Origin: CAZZCU01 sp964652825
GTDB lineage: Bacteria; Bdellovibrionota_B; Oligoflexia; Oligoflexales; CAZZCU01
Direction: 5' to 3'
DNA length: 64,000 nt
Assembly: GCA_964652825.1 (NCBI GenBank)
Contig: CAZZCU010000006.1
Location: 1 to 64,000, forward strand
Below the pieces are notes generated by a model. The model searched no databases. It worked only from the letters and a program-made list of their open reading frames with translations, and was not told the DNA's origin. This document shows positions 36,303 to 43,944 of the stretch, one piece after another (position 1 is the first letter of the stretch; each line of letters begins with the position of its first letter). A program made the position numbers and the translations under genes.

Positions 36303-36749
36303 ATGAAAACGTATAGCGTGAAACCTGCCGATATCAAGAAGCAGTGGCTGGTGGTGGATGCTGCCGGTAAAACTCTAGGCAGACTTTCCTCAGAAGTCGC
36401 GCACTTGTTGCGCGGTAAACACAAAACCAGTTTTGTTCCGCATCTTGATTGTGGCGATAACGTTATTGTGATCAATGCTGCACAGATTGAACTCACCGGT
36501 AATAAACTCAAAGATAAGTTCTACTATCATCATTCCGGCTATATCGGCGGCATCAAGTCGATTAGTGCTGGTGATTTGCTGAAGACTTATCCAGAGCGTC
36601 TGATTGAGTTTGCCGTGCGTGGCATGTTGCCGCACAATACACTCGGTCGTCATGTAGGCAAGAATTTAAAAGTATATGCTGGTGCTCAACATCCGCACGA
36701 AGCGCAAAAAGCCGTGCCCGCAACACCACGTTTAGCAGCTAAGAACTAG
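36303..36749 (+). CDS. rplM: Large-subunit ribosomal protein uL13
   Basis: 148 residues, near the usual 142. KQWLVVDAAGKTLGRLSSEVA, GKHKTSFVPHLDCGDNVIVINA, YYHHSGYIGGIK and RGMLPHNTLGR are the family signatures. ATG 36303 follows CGGAG at 6 nt. It is an early 50S assembly protein. It is followed 11 bp later by rpsI, the order conserved across bacteria. Confidence 0.98.
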   Translation: MKTYSVKPADIKKQWLVVDAAGKTLGRLSSEVAHLLRGKHKTSFVPHLDCGDNVIVINAAQIELTGNKLKDKFYYHHSGYIGGIKSISAGDLLKTYPERLIEFAVRGMLPHNTLGRHVGKNLKVYAGAQHPHEAQKAVPATPRLAAKN

Positions 36750-36760
36750 GGGAATCGTCG

Positions 36761-37153
36761 ATGGCAAGTAAGGTACTTCATGCAGTTGGTAAGCGCAAAA
36801 CGTCGATCGCTCGCGTGTACATGCGTCCCGGCAGCGGCGTTATCACTATCAATAAACGTCCAATCGATAACTATCTGCTTCGCGCTACCGCGAAGATGAT
36901 TATTATGCAGCCGTTGGAATTGACTGAGTCGAGCGAAAAATTCGATATCAATGTGAATGTTATCGGTGGCGGTCTTTCCGGTCAGGCCGGTGCCATTCGT
37001 CATGCGATCTCTCGCATTCTAGCAACTTACGATCCCAGCATGCGCAAAGTCTTGAAGTCGAACGGCTTGATTACGCGGGATGCTCGTAAGAAAGAGCGTA
37101 AGATGTACGGTATGCGCGCAGCTCGTGCTCGCTTCCAGTTCTCTAAACGCTAA
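36761..37153 (+). CDS. rpsI: Small-subunit ribosomal protein uS9
   Basis: 130 residues, full length. AVGKRKTSIARVYMRPGSG, GGGLSGQAGAIRHAISRIL and the C-terminal RARFQFSKR, the tail that reaches the P-site tRNA, identify S9. The SD GGGGAA is separated from ATG by 8 nt. Cotranscribed with rplM. Confidence 0.98.
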   Translation: MASKVLHAVGKRKTSIARVYMRPGSGVITINKRPIDNYLLRATAKMIIMQPLELTESSEKFDINVNVIGGGLSGQAGAIRHAISRILATYDPSMRKVLKSNGLITRDARKKERKMYGMRAARARFQFSKR

Positions 37154-37180
37154 AATTATAATAGAGAGATTCATACAACG

Positions 37181-37498
37181 ATGGCTGAAAATATTGACGA
37201 TTTGAGTATTGAATTTGTTGAGAACGATGTCGTCGTTGTTAAACAACTCGAAAAAAAGGTTCTAACGCGCGGTAACTGGACAACCATCATGTACCAGTAT
37301 CAAGAGCGCGATAAGAATACCGGTGAATACGGTCCCATCAAAGTCTCGATCCGTCGCTATCAAAAGCGTGCGGGTGTCTATCGCCAGCAAAGCAAATTCA
37401 ATATCTCCAGCGCCAAGCAGGCGCGGGAAGTTGTGGCTGTGCTTAATGGCTGGTTCCCGCCGGAAGAAGCGGCTGCGGCTAAAGAAAAAGACGCTTAA
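37181..37498 (+). CDS. Conserved-looking basic 105-residue protein in the rplM-rpsI operon
   Basis: 105 residues, no signal or membrane segment. An acidic N-terminus (ENIDDLSIEFVENDVVV) leads into a basic, aromatic beta-rich core (GNWTTIMYQYQERD, KVSIRRYQKRAGVYRQQSKFN), a helix (SAKQAREVVAVLNGWF) and a lysine/alanine tail. This strand-rich core plus one helix recalls single-stranded nucleic-acid-binding folds of the PC4/Pur type, but that is a shape impression only. It lies 27 bp after rpsI and before the operon terminator, so it is probably expressed with ribosomal proteins and may bind RNA or ribosomes. Confidence 0.75.
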   Translation: MAENIDDLSIEFVENDVVVVKQLEKKVLTRGNWTTIMYQYQERDKNTGEYGPIKVSIRRYQKRAGVYRQQSKFNISSAKQAREVVAVLNGWFPPEEAAAAKEKDA

Positions 37499-37514
37499 TT
37501 TTGTTTATAAAATA

Positions 37515-37557
37515 AAAGCGGCGATCAACTGCAAAGTTGATCGCCGCTTTTTGTTTT
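37515..37557 (+). terminator. Rho-independent terminator of the rplM-rpsI operon
   Basis: A 16-bp perfect stem, AAAGCGGCGATCAACT and its complement, with a GCAA tetraloop and a T-rich tail. The strength fits a ribosomal operon. It also separates the convergent Hint-lipoprotein gene. Confidence 0.95.
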
Positions 37558-37568
37558 GGACTGTTTGT

Positions 37569-38609
37569 TTAGTTATTCTCTAAAATACGCTGCAAGTACA
37601 AGTCACCGGTAACGATGCCGTCACCCATAATCATGTGTGCGTCTTCGCTGCTATCGCCGTCGATGCGGATGTTCACCACGACTTGCGAAGCACTGACCGG
37701 CAATTTCTTGGCGGCGCTGATGGTTTCATAGCTGCCGTTGCTGGCCAGGATACGATCGCCGACAACCAGGTGTTGTGCTTGCTTCATGCCGCCAGTGGTT
37801 GCGAACGGGTGCGTGCTGGTGACGGTAACTTTGCGATTACCAACCGCGATTTCGTACATCGATTTATTGCTTTCAGGACCTTTGACCACCTCTGCAACGC
37901 GAGCATTGCTGCGCGTTACCGGGTTGTAAACCAAGTCACCTTCGCTGATGAGTGCGATCATCATGTCGCTGCCGTCAGCCATACGGATTTTTGTCGATGC
38001 GGCAAAGCAACCACCACCGTTGCGACCCGTTTGTTTCACCAGACGAACTGACACCGAGCAGTCTTTGGAGTTCGCATTCGTGATTACATAAGCATAGTTG
38101 TGAAGCTGGCTGCCGCCGACGGCCGTAAGAAACCAAGGAGATGCGGTTTTCTTGGCTTTCAGCCATAGATCAAATTCACCGATAAAAGTTTTTTGATCCG
38201 GTTGTAGCTCGCCTCTAATTTGTGAGCTTGGCATTTCACGTGGCGGTAGATTCAAGCCAAATTCATCTTTGGCAATGGTGAAATCCGGAGCCGCCGGATT
38301 AAAGTATTTACATGGCTTGATTTCCGAGCCGCCGCCCTTGCCGCTTTCGGTAGGCTTTTGTGCGACGCTTTGCGTGGGATTGTCTTTGCTTTCATTGGGT
38401 TCGTCGGGCAAAGGCTCGTTATCGGAATCACCTTTGGTGGCATCATCACTGAGCTCGCCACCGCCATTGATTTGCTTGTCAGCAGCCAGGCCACTAGCTG
38501 TTGAACGCTTACTAAGCGTTTCGCTGTCCGAGCAAGCACCCACTGCTATGGCTAATAAAGCCGTTAGCATCAGTCGTAAAGATAGCGTGTTGTTTATAGA
38601 GAAAACCAT
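37569..38609 (-). CDS. Lipoprotein with C-terminal Hint (hedgehog/intein) domain
   Basis: 346 residues from ATG 38609, which has GGGGGA 5 nt upstream; a TTG at 38636 is the alternative. Lipobox AVGAC, Cys26. Residues ~27-98 are an acidic, serine/glycine-rich linker; ~99-195 a small beta-rich domain; 201-346 a Hint domain: nucleophile Cys201 after a GGG turn, CFAASTKIRMADGSD, GDLVYNP, block-B TSTHPF (T264-H267), QAQHLVVGDRI and HMIMGDGIV near the end. Hint domains cleave the bond before the Cys by N-S acyl shift. There is no C-extein with an intein-type HN end, so this is closer to the hedgehog or pre-toxin type. The attached product and acceptor are unknown. Confidence 0.85.
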   Translation of the reverse strand: MVFSINNTLSLRLMLTALLAIAVGACSDSETLSKRSTASGLAADKQINGGGELSDDATKGDSDNEPLPDEPNESKDNPTQSVAQKPTESGKGGGSEIKPCKYFNPAAPDFTIAKDEFGLNLPPREMPSSQIRGELQPDQKTFIGEFDLWLKAKKTASPWFLTAVGGSQLHNYAYVITNANSKDCSVSVRLVKQTGRNGGGCFAASTKIRMADGSDMMIALISEGDLVYNPVTRSNARVAEVVKGPESNKSMYEIAVGNRKVTVTSTHPFATTGGMKQAQHLVVGDRILASNGSYETISAAKKLPVSASQVVVNIRIDGDSSEDAHMIMGDGIVTGDLYLQRILENN

Positions 38610-38742
38610 ATATCCCCCGGTACGCTGAATGATCAAAAACGAATTATGTTCTTGTTGATGATTAAGCAGGGATCGTGCCAGATATAAGATATTGATTTTA
38701 CTGAATAAAAAAATAGGCTGTAAAAGCTAAAGACATACTTAA

Positions 38743-39453
38743 CTAACAACAGGGACGACGGGGAAATAGAAAACCAAGCAGCCCACGGCGGAATTTTTGT
38801 GGCCTAAACTCGCGTTCTTTAAGGCGTTTTTCGAGATAACTGAGCTGCCGCAGGGCAAAATGACCTTCCACTGTCTTAGCCCATGACGCTTTGCTGGTGG
38901 AAAAGGTGTTGATGAGTTGACTGGAATGGGGCGGTAAATTTGGAGTGGCCCAGCCAAAACTTAAAAAACTTAGCTGGGGTTTTTTCTCCATACCAGAGAG
39001 CAAATTCAAAAAACGAGGGGCGTCACCATAGGGAATGATCGTGACAATATCGGACTTACTCAGAACAAAGCAGCCGGAAATCAGCAGACACAGCGCCTGA
39101 CTAATTTGTTCGGATAGCTCTTTTGCCTCGGGTGACACATACAGATTAATTTGTGTTTTAGCAAAACTGTGCGCTAAAAACTGCGCTTCCGCCCAAGCCA
39201 ACGGCTGACCACGGTGAGTGTTGCTCTCAAGAATCCAGCGTCCGGCGCGCCATAGCTTTAATTGTGCGCCTCTTTTTCTGGGGGCGGCGGGTGCTGGTGC
39301 CGAAATTAATAGTGGTATCGTCCCGCGACTTCCTGCAAAATATTCGATATGATAATTCTCCCAGCCTTCTTGATGCAGCCAACGAAAGTCGTTCGTCGAT
39401 AAAGTCGTGGCCGCGAACGGGGTGGCTGGGATGTGGCTACGGGTAGATTTCAT
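38743..39453 (-). CDS. Unrecognised 236-residue protein
   Basis: ATG 39453 has AAGGAG 8 nt upstream. No signal peptide; one hydrophobic segment (ALCLLISGCFVLSK, ~119-132) is probably buried. The N-terminal half contains WHLHQEGWENYHIEYF-like aromatic-rich text (WLHQEGWENYHIEYF) and GTIPLLISAPAP; the C-terminus is very basic and ends FLFPRRPCC, a double cysteine that could be lipidated or metal-binding. I recognise no family. It is between the Hint lipoprotein and bactofilin, on the Hint-gene strand with a 133-bp gap. Confidence 0.65.
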   Translation of the reverse strand: MKSTRSHIPATPFAATTLSTNDFRWLHQEGWENYHIEYFAGSRGTIPLLISAPAPAAPRKRGAQLKLWRAGRWILESNTHRGQPLAWAEAQFLAHSFAKTQINLYVSPEAKELSEQISQALCLLISGCFVLSKSDIVTIIPYGDAPRFLNLLSGMEKKPQLSFLSFGWATPNLPPHSSQLINTFSTSKASWAKTVEGHFALRQLSYLEKRLKEREFRPQKFRRGLLGFLFPRRPCC

Positions 39454-39548
39454 CAAAGTAGCTCCTTGCTTGTGAGGTTATTGTAGCCGACCCTGGCTTG
39501 CGATGCGAATCGCGAATCCGGGCAACATCATAGACCAGTGGAGGGTCC

Positions 39549-40043
39549 ATGTTTAATCAGCAGAAAACCAACAACCAACGACCGGTGAAAAAGGGCGCGA
39601 CCTCGCGTGATAGCGCGGTGACGATTTTGACAAGCGGCTGTCATTTTGAAGGCAAATTGTATTGCCGCGGCTCAAGTCGTATCGCTGGCCGCATTGAAGG
39701 TCGTATTATTTCCGAGGGATTGCTGATTATCGAGGACGATGCGCAGATTACTGCTGACATCGTTGCGGACGAAGCCGTAATTCAGGGCAGTGTTCATGGC
39801 AAACTCGAAGCCAAAACTCGGATTGAAATGTGCGCTACTAGCCGTTTTAACGGGGATGTAACCACGCCGGTGCTGATCGTACAGGAAGGCGCGCGGTTCA
39901 ATGGGCGTTCGACGATGATGACCGCCGATGCGGCTGCTATCACGGACGAAGACGCGGAGCCAGTACATGAGAGTGAGCCAACCGTACAGCTGGGAGATTC
40001 CGTGGCGGCACGGACCATGAGCGATTTTAGTCCGGCATCTTAA
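39549..40043 (+). CDS. Bactofilin
   Basis: 164 residues. The central right-handed beta-helix domain (~22-115; SGCHFEGKLYCRGSSRIAGRIEG and IEDDAQITADIVADEAVIQG) is that of bactofilins, cytoskeletal proteins that polymerise without nucleotide at the inner face of the membrane and guide cell shape or polar functions. The N-terminal tail is basic, the C-terminal tail acidic and disordered. ATG 39549 has GGAGGG 3 nt upstream. It has its own terminator, so it is probably a single-gene unit. Confidence 0.94.
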   Translation: MFNQQKTNNQRPVKKGATSRDSAVTILTSGCHFEGKLYCRGSSRIAGRIEGRIISEGLLIIEDDAQITADIVADEAVIQGSVHGKLEAKTRIEMCATSRFNGDVTTPVLIVQEGARFNGRSTMMTADAAAITDEDAEPVHESEPTVQLGDSVAARTMSDFSPAS

Positions 40044-40077
40044 GCTTTTGACAGTTGTAGAGCATCTGTTTATGAAT

Positions 40078-40106
40078 AAAGGGGCTGTTTAAGCCCCTTT
40101 TCTTTT
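40078..40106 (+). terminator. Rho-independent terminator after bactofilin
   Basis: AAAGGGGCT/AGCCCCTTT with loop GTTTA and a TTTCTTTT-type tail. Confidence 0.9.
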
Positions 40107-40126
40107 CCGATTGCCTGAGGGTGTAT

Positions 40127-40483
40127 ATGTTGAAGGCTCTATGCAATGTGATCGTACTAGTCTCCTTGTTGGTCGCAGCCGGTTGTACACAAGAAATTCA
40201 GAATAGAATCTCCCGCTCCATTCAAAATTGGACTGGTACCAATGGTGTGCTGGATATTTTTAGCGAAGGTAAATTGATGTACCGCTTTATCAAGATCGAT
40301 AAAATGAGCACGGCTTCGGAAACCGGTGGGGGCCGTGCCGGTGAGTCGCGTGCCTATCGGTTCGGTTATGGCATTATGGATAAGAATTTTAATTATGTTC
40401 AGGATGAGGGCGAGAAGAAAGTTTATTTTGAGGTCAGCGATTATTCCACGAGTTATGTATTTTACGAGAACCCGAACGACTGA
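40127..40483 (+). CDS. Small lipoprotein of unknown function
   Basis: 118 residues from ATG 40127 with GAGGG 5 nt upstream. Lipobox LVAAGC, Cys20. The rest is a small mixed domain (NGVLDIFSEGKLMYRFIKIDKM, ESRAYRFGYGIMDKNFNYV, EKKVYFEVSDYSTSYVFYEN), probably an antiparallel sheet. No family recognised. It lies 14 bp before another lipoprotein gene on the same strand, so the pair is likely one unit. Confidence 0.75.
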   Translation: MLKALCNVIVLVSLLVAAGCTQEIQNRISRSIQNWTGTNGVLDIFSEGKLMYRFIKIDKMSTASETGGGRAGESRAYRFGYGIMDKNFNYVQDEGEKKVYFEVSDYSTSYVFYENPND

Positions 40484-40497
40484 TCTGGGAGCATGTG

Positions 40498-41358
40498 ATG
40501 AAAACATTGTGGTTGTGGTTACTGGTATTTGTGACAAATTGCGCTTCGTTGGGCTCTGATGATAAGAAGCTGCAGAATGATTTTAAAATTACCGATTCTT
40601 CGCACGAAGAAAAACCGCAGGTGATTGCTCGCAGCCACAGCGGTGTTGCCGATTATAGTCTCAATAAGCAAGCTTACAAAGCCGAGTGGCGGGTGTGTGC
40701 GGTCGATGGCGCGAAGAGCACGGTTTTGGTGGTTGATCGTGACCAGACTGCGACGGATGCCGCGGCCTTTTGCAAAAATTGGTTGGCGCAGACGTTTTTA
40801 ACAGCGAATTATGCGGTTATCAGCGTGAATCCACCTGGAGTGGGCCGCTCAACCGGCAAAGATGATTTCTCGGGGCCGCTGGCGCAGGCAGGCATCCTTG
40901 CCGGTGTAAGTGGCGCGAAAGCTACTGTTAAAGGACTGCCATCCCTTACCGGGGCGTGGGCATATGCAGGCGGCGTACCGGCGGCGGCGTTTGCCGCGAA
41001 AAAACTCAACACGTTGCGCTGGGCTGTGTTCGGTGGTGGGATCTACGATGCGGAAGTTACGGTTAATACCACGCAGGATAAAGCTTTGAAGTCGACCATG
41101 TCGTCCGTTATTCTTGGCGACGAAGGCTACGAATCGCGATCGATTGCCTGGGATCATGGTGGTTTGCCTAAAAAAATTATTTTGTATCACGGCAAAAATG
41201 ATCAAGCCGTTTATCCGGCGCAAGCAGAATCATTTCGCGATTCTTTGGCGACCGCGGAATACGATGTTTCGCTGCAGGTTATCAATGGTGTCAATCACGT
41301 GATTCCACCGACTCATCATCGGCAGATTCTAGAAGTTGTTCTAAAATCCTTGCAATAA
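40498..41358 (+). CDS. Lipoprotein with alpha/beta-hydrolase fold, nucleophile apparently lost
   Basis: 286 residues from ATG 40498, with GGGAG 7 nt upstream. Lipobox FVTNC, Cys15. The fold is seen in STVLVVDRD, the oxyanion-type strand TANYAVISVNPPGVGRS, and the late acid and His positions HGKNDQAVYPAQ and GVNHVIPP. At the nucleophile elbow the sequence reads AWAYAGGVPAAAF: where GxSxGG is expected there is no Ser, Cys or Asp. It may be a binding protein or use a different residue. Operon with the small lipoprotein before it. Confidence 0.75.
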   Translation: MKTLWLWLLVFVTNCASLGSDDKKLQNDFKITDSSHEEKPQVIARSHSGVADYSLNKQAYKAEWRVCAVDGAKSTVLVVDRDQTATDAAAFCKNWLAQTFLTANYAVISVNPPGVGRSTGKDDFSGPLAQAGILAGVSGAKATVKGLPSLTGAWAYAGGVPAAAFAAKKLNTLRWAVFGGGIYDAEVTVNTTQDKALKSTMSSVILGDEGYESRSIAWDHGGLPKKIILYHGKNDQAVYPAQAESFRDSLATAEYDVSLQVINGVNHVIPPTHHRQILEVVLKSLQ

Positions 41359-41377
41359 ACCGACTGTGGGTTGTTTG

Positions 41378-42463
41378 CTATTTGACACCCACATTTTCCG
41401 GTAAAGAAGCGACATAGACGGTATTGGTCGGATAAGCCATGCCGATGTCGCGTTCGGCGAAAGTGCGTCGGATTTTGAAATTAATGGCCTGCTGAGTATC
41501 CATGAATTCGTTATAGATCGCGGTATCCACGTAATATACGGCTTCAAAATTGAGTGATGAAGCGCCGAAGGCAACAAAGTGAGCGCGGTCAAATCGCGTT
41601 TTCGGCATCGATGTGACGATTTCCTTGATCAGGGTAGGGATGGTTTCCAGTGTGTCGGCGGGCGTCTCATAAGTCACACCTAATTGAAGGGTGGCGCGAC
41701 GACTTTGAATCTGCTGGTAATTCTGAATACGCGATTTGGTGAGATCAGAGTTGGCGAAGATCAACAGCTCGCCGCTGATACTGCGGATGCGGGTGGTTTT
41801 CAATCCGATACGCTCCACTGTACCGCGTAAGCCGTCGACCACGACAAAATCACCAATTTCAAACGGCTTGTCCAAACTTATCGTGAATGAGCTGAAGGTA
41901 TCACCCAGAATCGCTTGGGCGGCAAGCGCCACGGCGATACCGCCGATGCCAAGACCGGTAATCAGCGTCGAAACATTGATGCCGACATTACTGAGCAGAA
42001 ACAAGCCGCCACCGATCCAGATGATGGCTTTACCGATTGTGGTCAGATTCTGGCGCGCGCTCTGCGCCGCCAGATCGCTGCGGCTGCGGCCGATCTGTAG
42101 GTGAGCGACAAAGTGATCCACGCAAAACGACAGTAGTGTGATGATTTGCAGGACGACGACGATCGTCGTCACGGTCTGCAGTCCGCGCTCGATTTTGGAA
42201 TGCATGTCCAGTGATTGCGTGGCGATATAAAATGCCACCACCGGAAACACAGTGAAGTGCACACGATCAAACAGATGGATGAAAAAACCTAAATCAGTAC
42301 CGCGAATAGTGCGATCAAAGCGCTGGAACTCATAAATGAGGAGTTTTTTGATAACCGGCAAAGCCACCCAGACGGCGCAGAAAATGACGGTGGCCATTAA
42401 ATACTGGTGCACGCTGTTGCCCGCGTACTCACTTGCCAGCCAATCTAGTATTTCCTGATTCAT
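41378..42463 (-). CDS. Small-conductance mechanosensitive channel, MscS family
   Basis: 361 residues. Three to four membrane segments, then the pore helix and beta domain: GGIAVALAAQAILGDTFSSFTISLDKPFEIGDFV is the classic MscS signature, followed by GTVERIGLKTTRIR. These channels open under membrane tension to release solutes on osmotic downshock. Two ATGs in tandem lie behind GGAGG; the second (42463) gives better spacing than the first (42466). Monocistronic, convergent with the lipoprotein hydrolase-like gene. Confidence 0.93.
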   Translation of the reverse strand: MNQEILDWLASEYAGNSVHQYLMATVIFCAVWVALPVIKKLLIYEFQRFDRTIRGTDLGFFIHLFDRVHFTVFPVVAFYIATQSLDMHSKIERGLQTVTTIVVVLQIITLLSFCVDHFVAHLQIGRSRSDLAAQSARQNLTTIGKAIIWIGGGLFLLSNVGINVSTLITGLGIGGIAVALAAQAILGDTFSSFTISLDKPFEIGDFVVVDGLRGTVERIGLKTTRIRSISGELLIFANSDLTKSRIQNYQQIQSRRATLQLGVTYETPADTLETIPTLIKEIVTSMPKTRFDRAHFVAFGASSLNFEAVYYVDTAIYNEFMDTQQAINFKIRRTFAERDIGMAYPTNTVYVASLPENVGVK

Positions 42464-42681
42464 CATGCCTCCAGCGTTTCAAGGTTGGAATTTTAGATGA
42501 AGGCGACATAAATCCCAAGACATTTAAGTGTGTCGGGGAAATTGAATCAGCGGGTGTTTTTCTCGTGTCGAAGCGCGCGATAGTAGGTAAACTTTGCCGA
42601 CTTTTTATCAGAGCTTTAGCTCCGGTAAAATAAACAATGGGTTTATCTATTTTTTGTCAAAAGGCTCATGAAGGAAAAAAT

Positions 42682-43941
42682 ATGGCAGTGGATGTGCTGG
42701 TTCCGGCGGTAGGCGAGTCGGTCACAGAGGGCATGGTCTATAAGTGGCATAAAGCCGATGGTGACTACGTGCAAATGGACGAGGTCATCGTCGAGTTAGA
42801 AACGGATAAAGCGACGGTGGAAATCGTCTCGCAAGCGTCCGGTACCATTCAGTTAAAACGCAAGCAAGGCGATACGGTGCAGGTAGGTAGCGTGCTCGCC
42901 GTGATCGATACTAACGCCGCCAAGCCGGCTGGTGCGAACGGTGCGGCAGCTCCAGCGAAACCCGCGCCGGCGCCGAAAGCAGCGGCACCGGCTGCGACCT
43001 CCAGCGCACCAGCATCGTCAGTTGCGACCAATGGCACACATCTCAGTCCTGCCGTGCAACGCATGGTCAGCGAGCAAAACCTTGATCCCGCTCAGATCAG
43101 CGGCACCGGTCGCGGCGGTCGTCTGACCAAGGCGGATGTGGTTAACTTCACTGACAATAAGGGCGGTGCAGCGCCAACCTCTGCTCCCGCTGCCAAATCG
43201 ACACCGACTCCGGCTGGTGCCAAGGCTCCGGCAAGTGGTGCTCGCACCGAACGCCGTGAACCGATGAGTATGCTAAGGCGGCGTGTTGCCGAACGCCTCG
43301 TGCACGCGCAACATACTGCGGCGATTTTGACAACTTTCAACGAAATCGACATGACCAACGTCATGGCGTTGCGCTCCAAGTACAAAGATAATTTCAAAGA
43401 AAAATACGGCATCGGTCTGGGTTTTATGAGTTTCTTTGTTAAAGCTGCCGTCGAAGCATTGCAGACTTATCCTGCGATCAACGGCTGGGTCGAGGGCACG
43501 GATATTGTTTACCATGATTATTGTGATATCGGTGTTGCCGTGTCGTCCGATCGCGGTCTGGTGGTGCCGGTGGTGCGTGACTGCCAAGCGATGAATATCG
43601 CGCAACTGGAGCAGGCCATCGCCACGTACGCAACCAAAGCGCGCGATGGCAAGATTGCCATTGATGATCTCAGCGGTGGTACGTTCACGGTTTCTAATGG
43701 CGGTGTATTTGGTTCGTTGCTGTCGACACCGATTTTAAATCCACCGCAAAGCGGTATTCTCGGCATGCACAAGATCGAGCAGCGCCCGGTGGTCATCGAC
43801 GGTCAAGTCGTGGCACGACCCATGATGTACGTGGCACTCAGCTACGATCACCGCATTGTCGATGGCAAGGAAGCCGTCAGCTTTTTAGTGAAGATTAAAG
43901 AATGTATTGAGGATCCTGCGCGCTTGTTGTTGGGAGTTTGA
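42682..43941 (+). CDS. sucB: Dihydrolipoyl succinyltransferase, E2 of 2-oxoglutarate dehydrogenase
   Basis: 419 residues. One lipoyl domain (~1-78, lysine in ETDKATVEI), an Ala/Pro-rich linker, a peripheral-subunit-binding domain (~118-155, SPAVQRMVSEQNLDPAQ and GTGRGGRLTKADV), another Ala/Pro linker and the catalytic domain ending SYDHRIVDGKEAV with the active His and Asp. It passes the succinyl group to CoA in the TCA cycle. ATG 42682 follows AAGGAAAA; the frame opens further upstream but without an RBS. Lpd starts 3 bp after the stop. Confidence 0.95.
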   Translation: MAVDVLVPAVGESVTEGMVYKWHKADGDYVQMDEVIVELETDKATVEIVSQASGTIQLKRKQGDTVQVGSVLAVIDTNAAKPAGANGAAAPAKPAPAPKAAAPAATSSAPASSVATNGTHLSPAVQRMVSEQNLDPAQISGTGRGGRLTKADVVNFTDNKGGAAPTSAPAAKSTPTPAGAKAPASGARTERREPMSMLRRRVAERLVHAQHTAAILTTFNEIDMTNVMALRSKYKDNFKEKYGIGLGFMSFFVKAAVEALQTYPAINGWVEGTDIVYHDYCDIGVAVSSDRGLVVPVVRDCQAMNIAQLEQAIATYATKARDGKIAIDDLSGGTFTVSNGGVFGSLLSTPILNPPQSGILGMHKIEQRPVVIDGQVVARPMMYVALSYDHRIVDGKEAVSFLVKIKECIEDPARLLLGV

Positions 43942-43944
43942 TTC

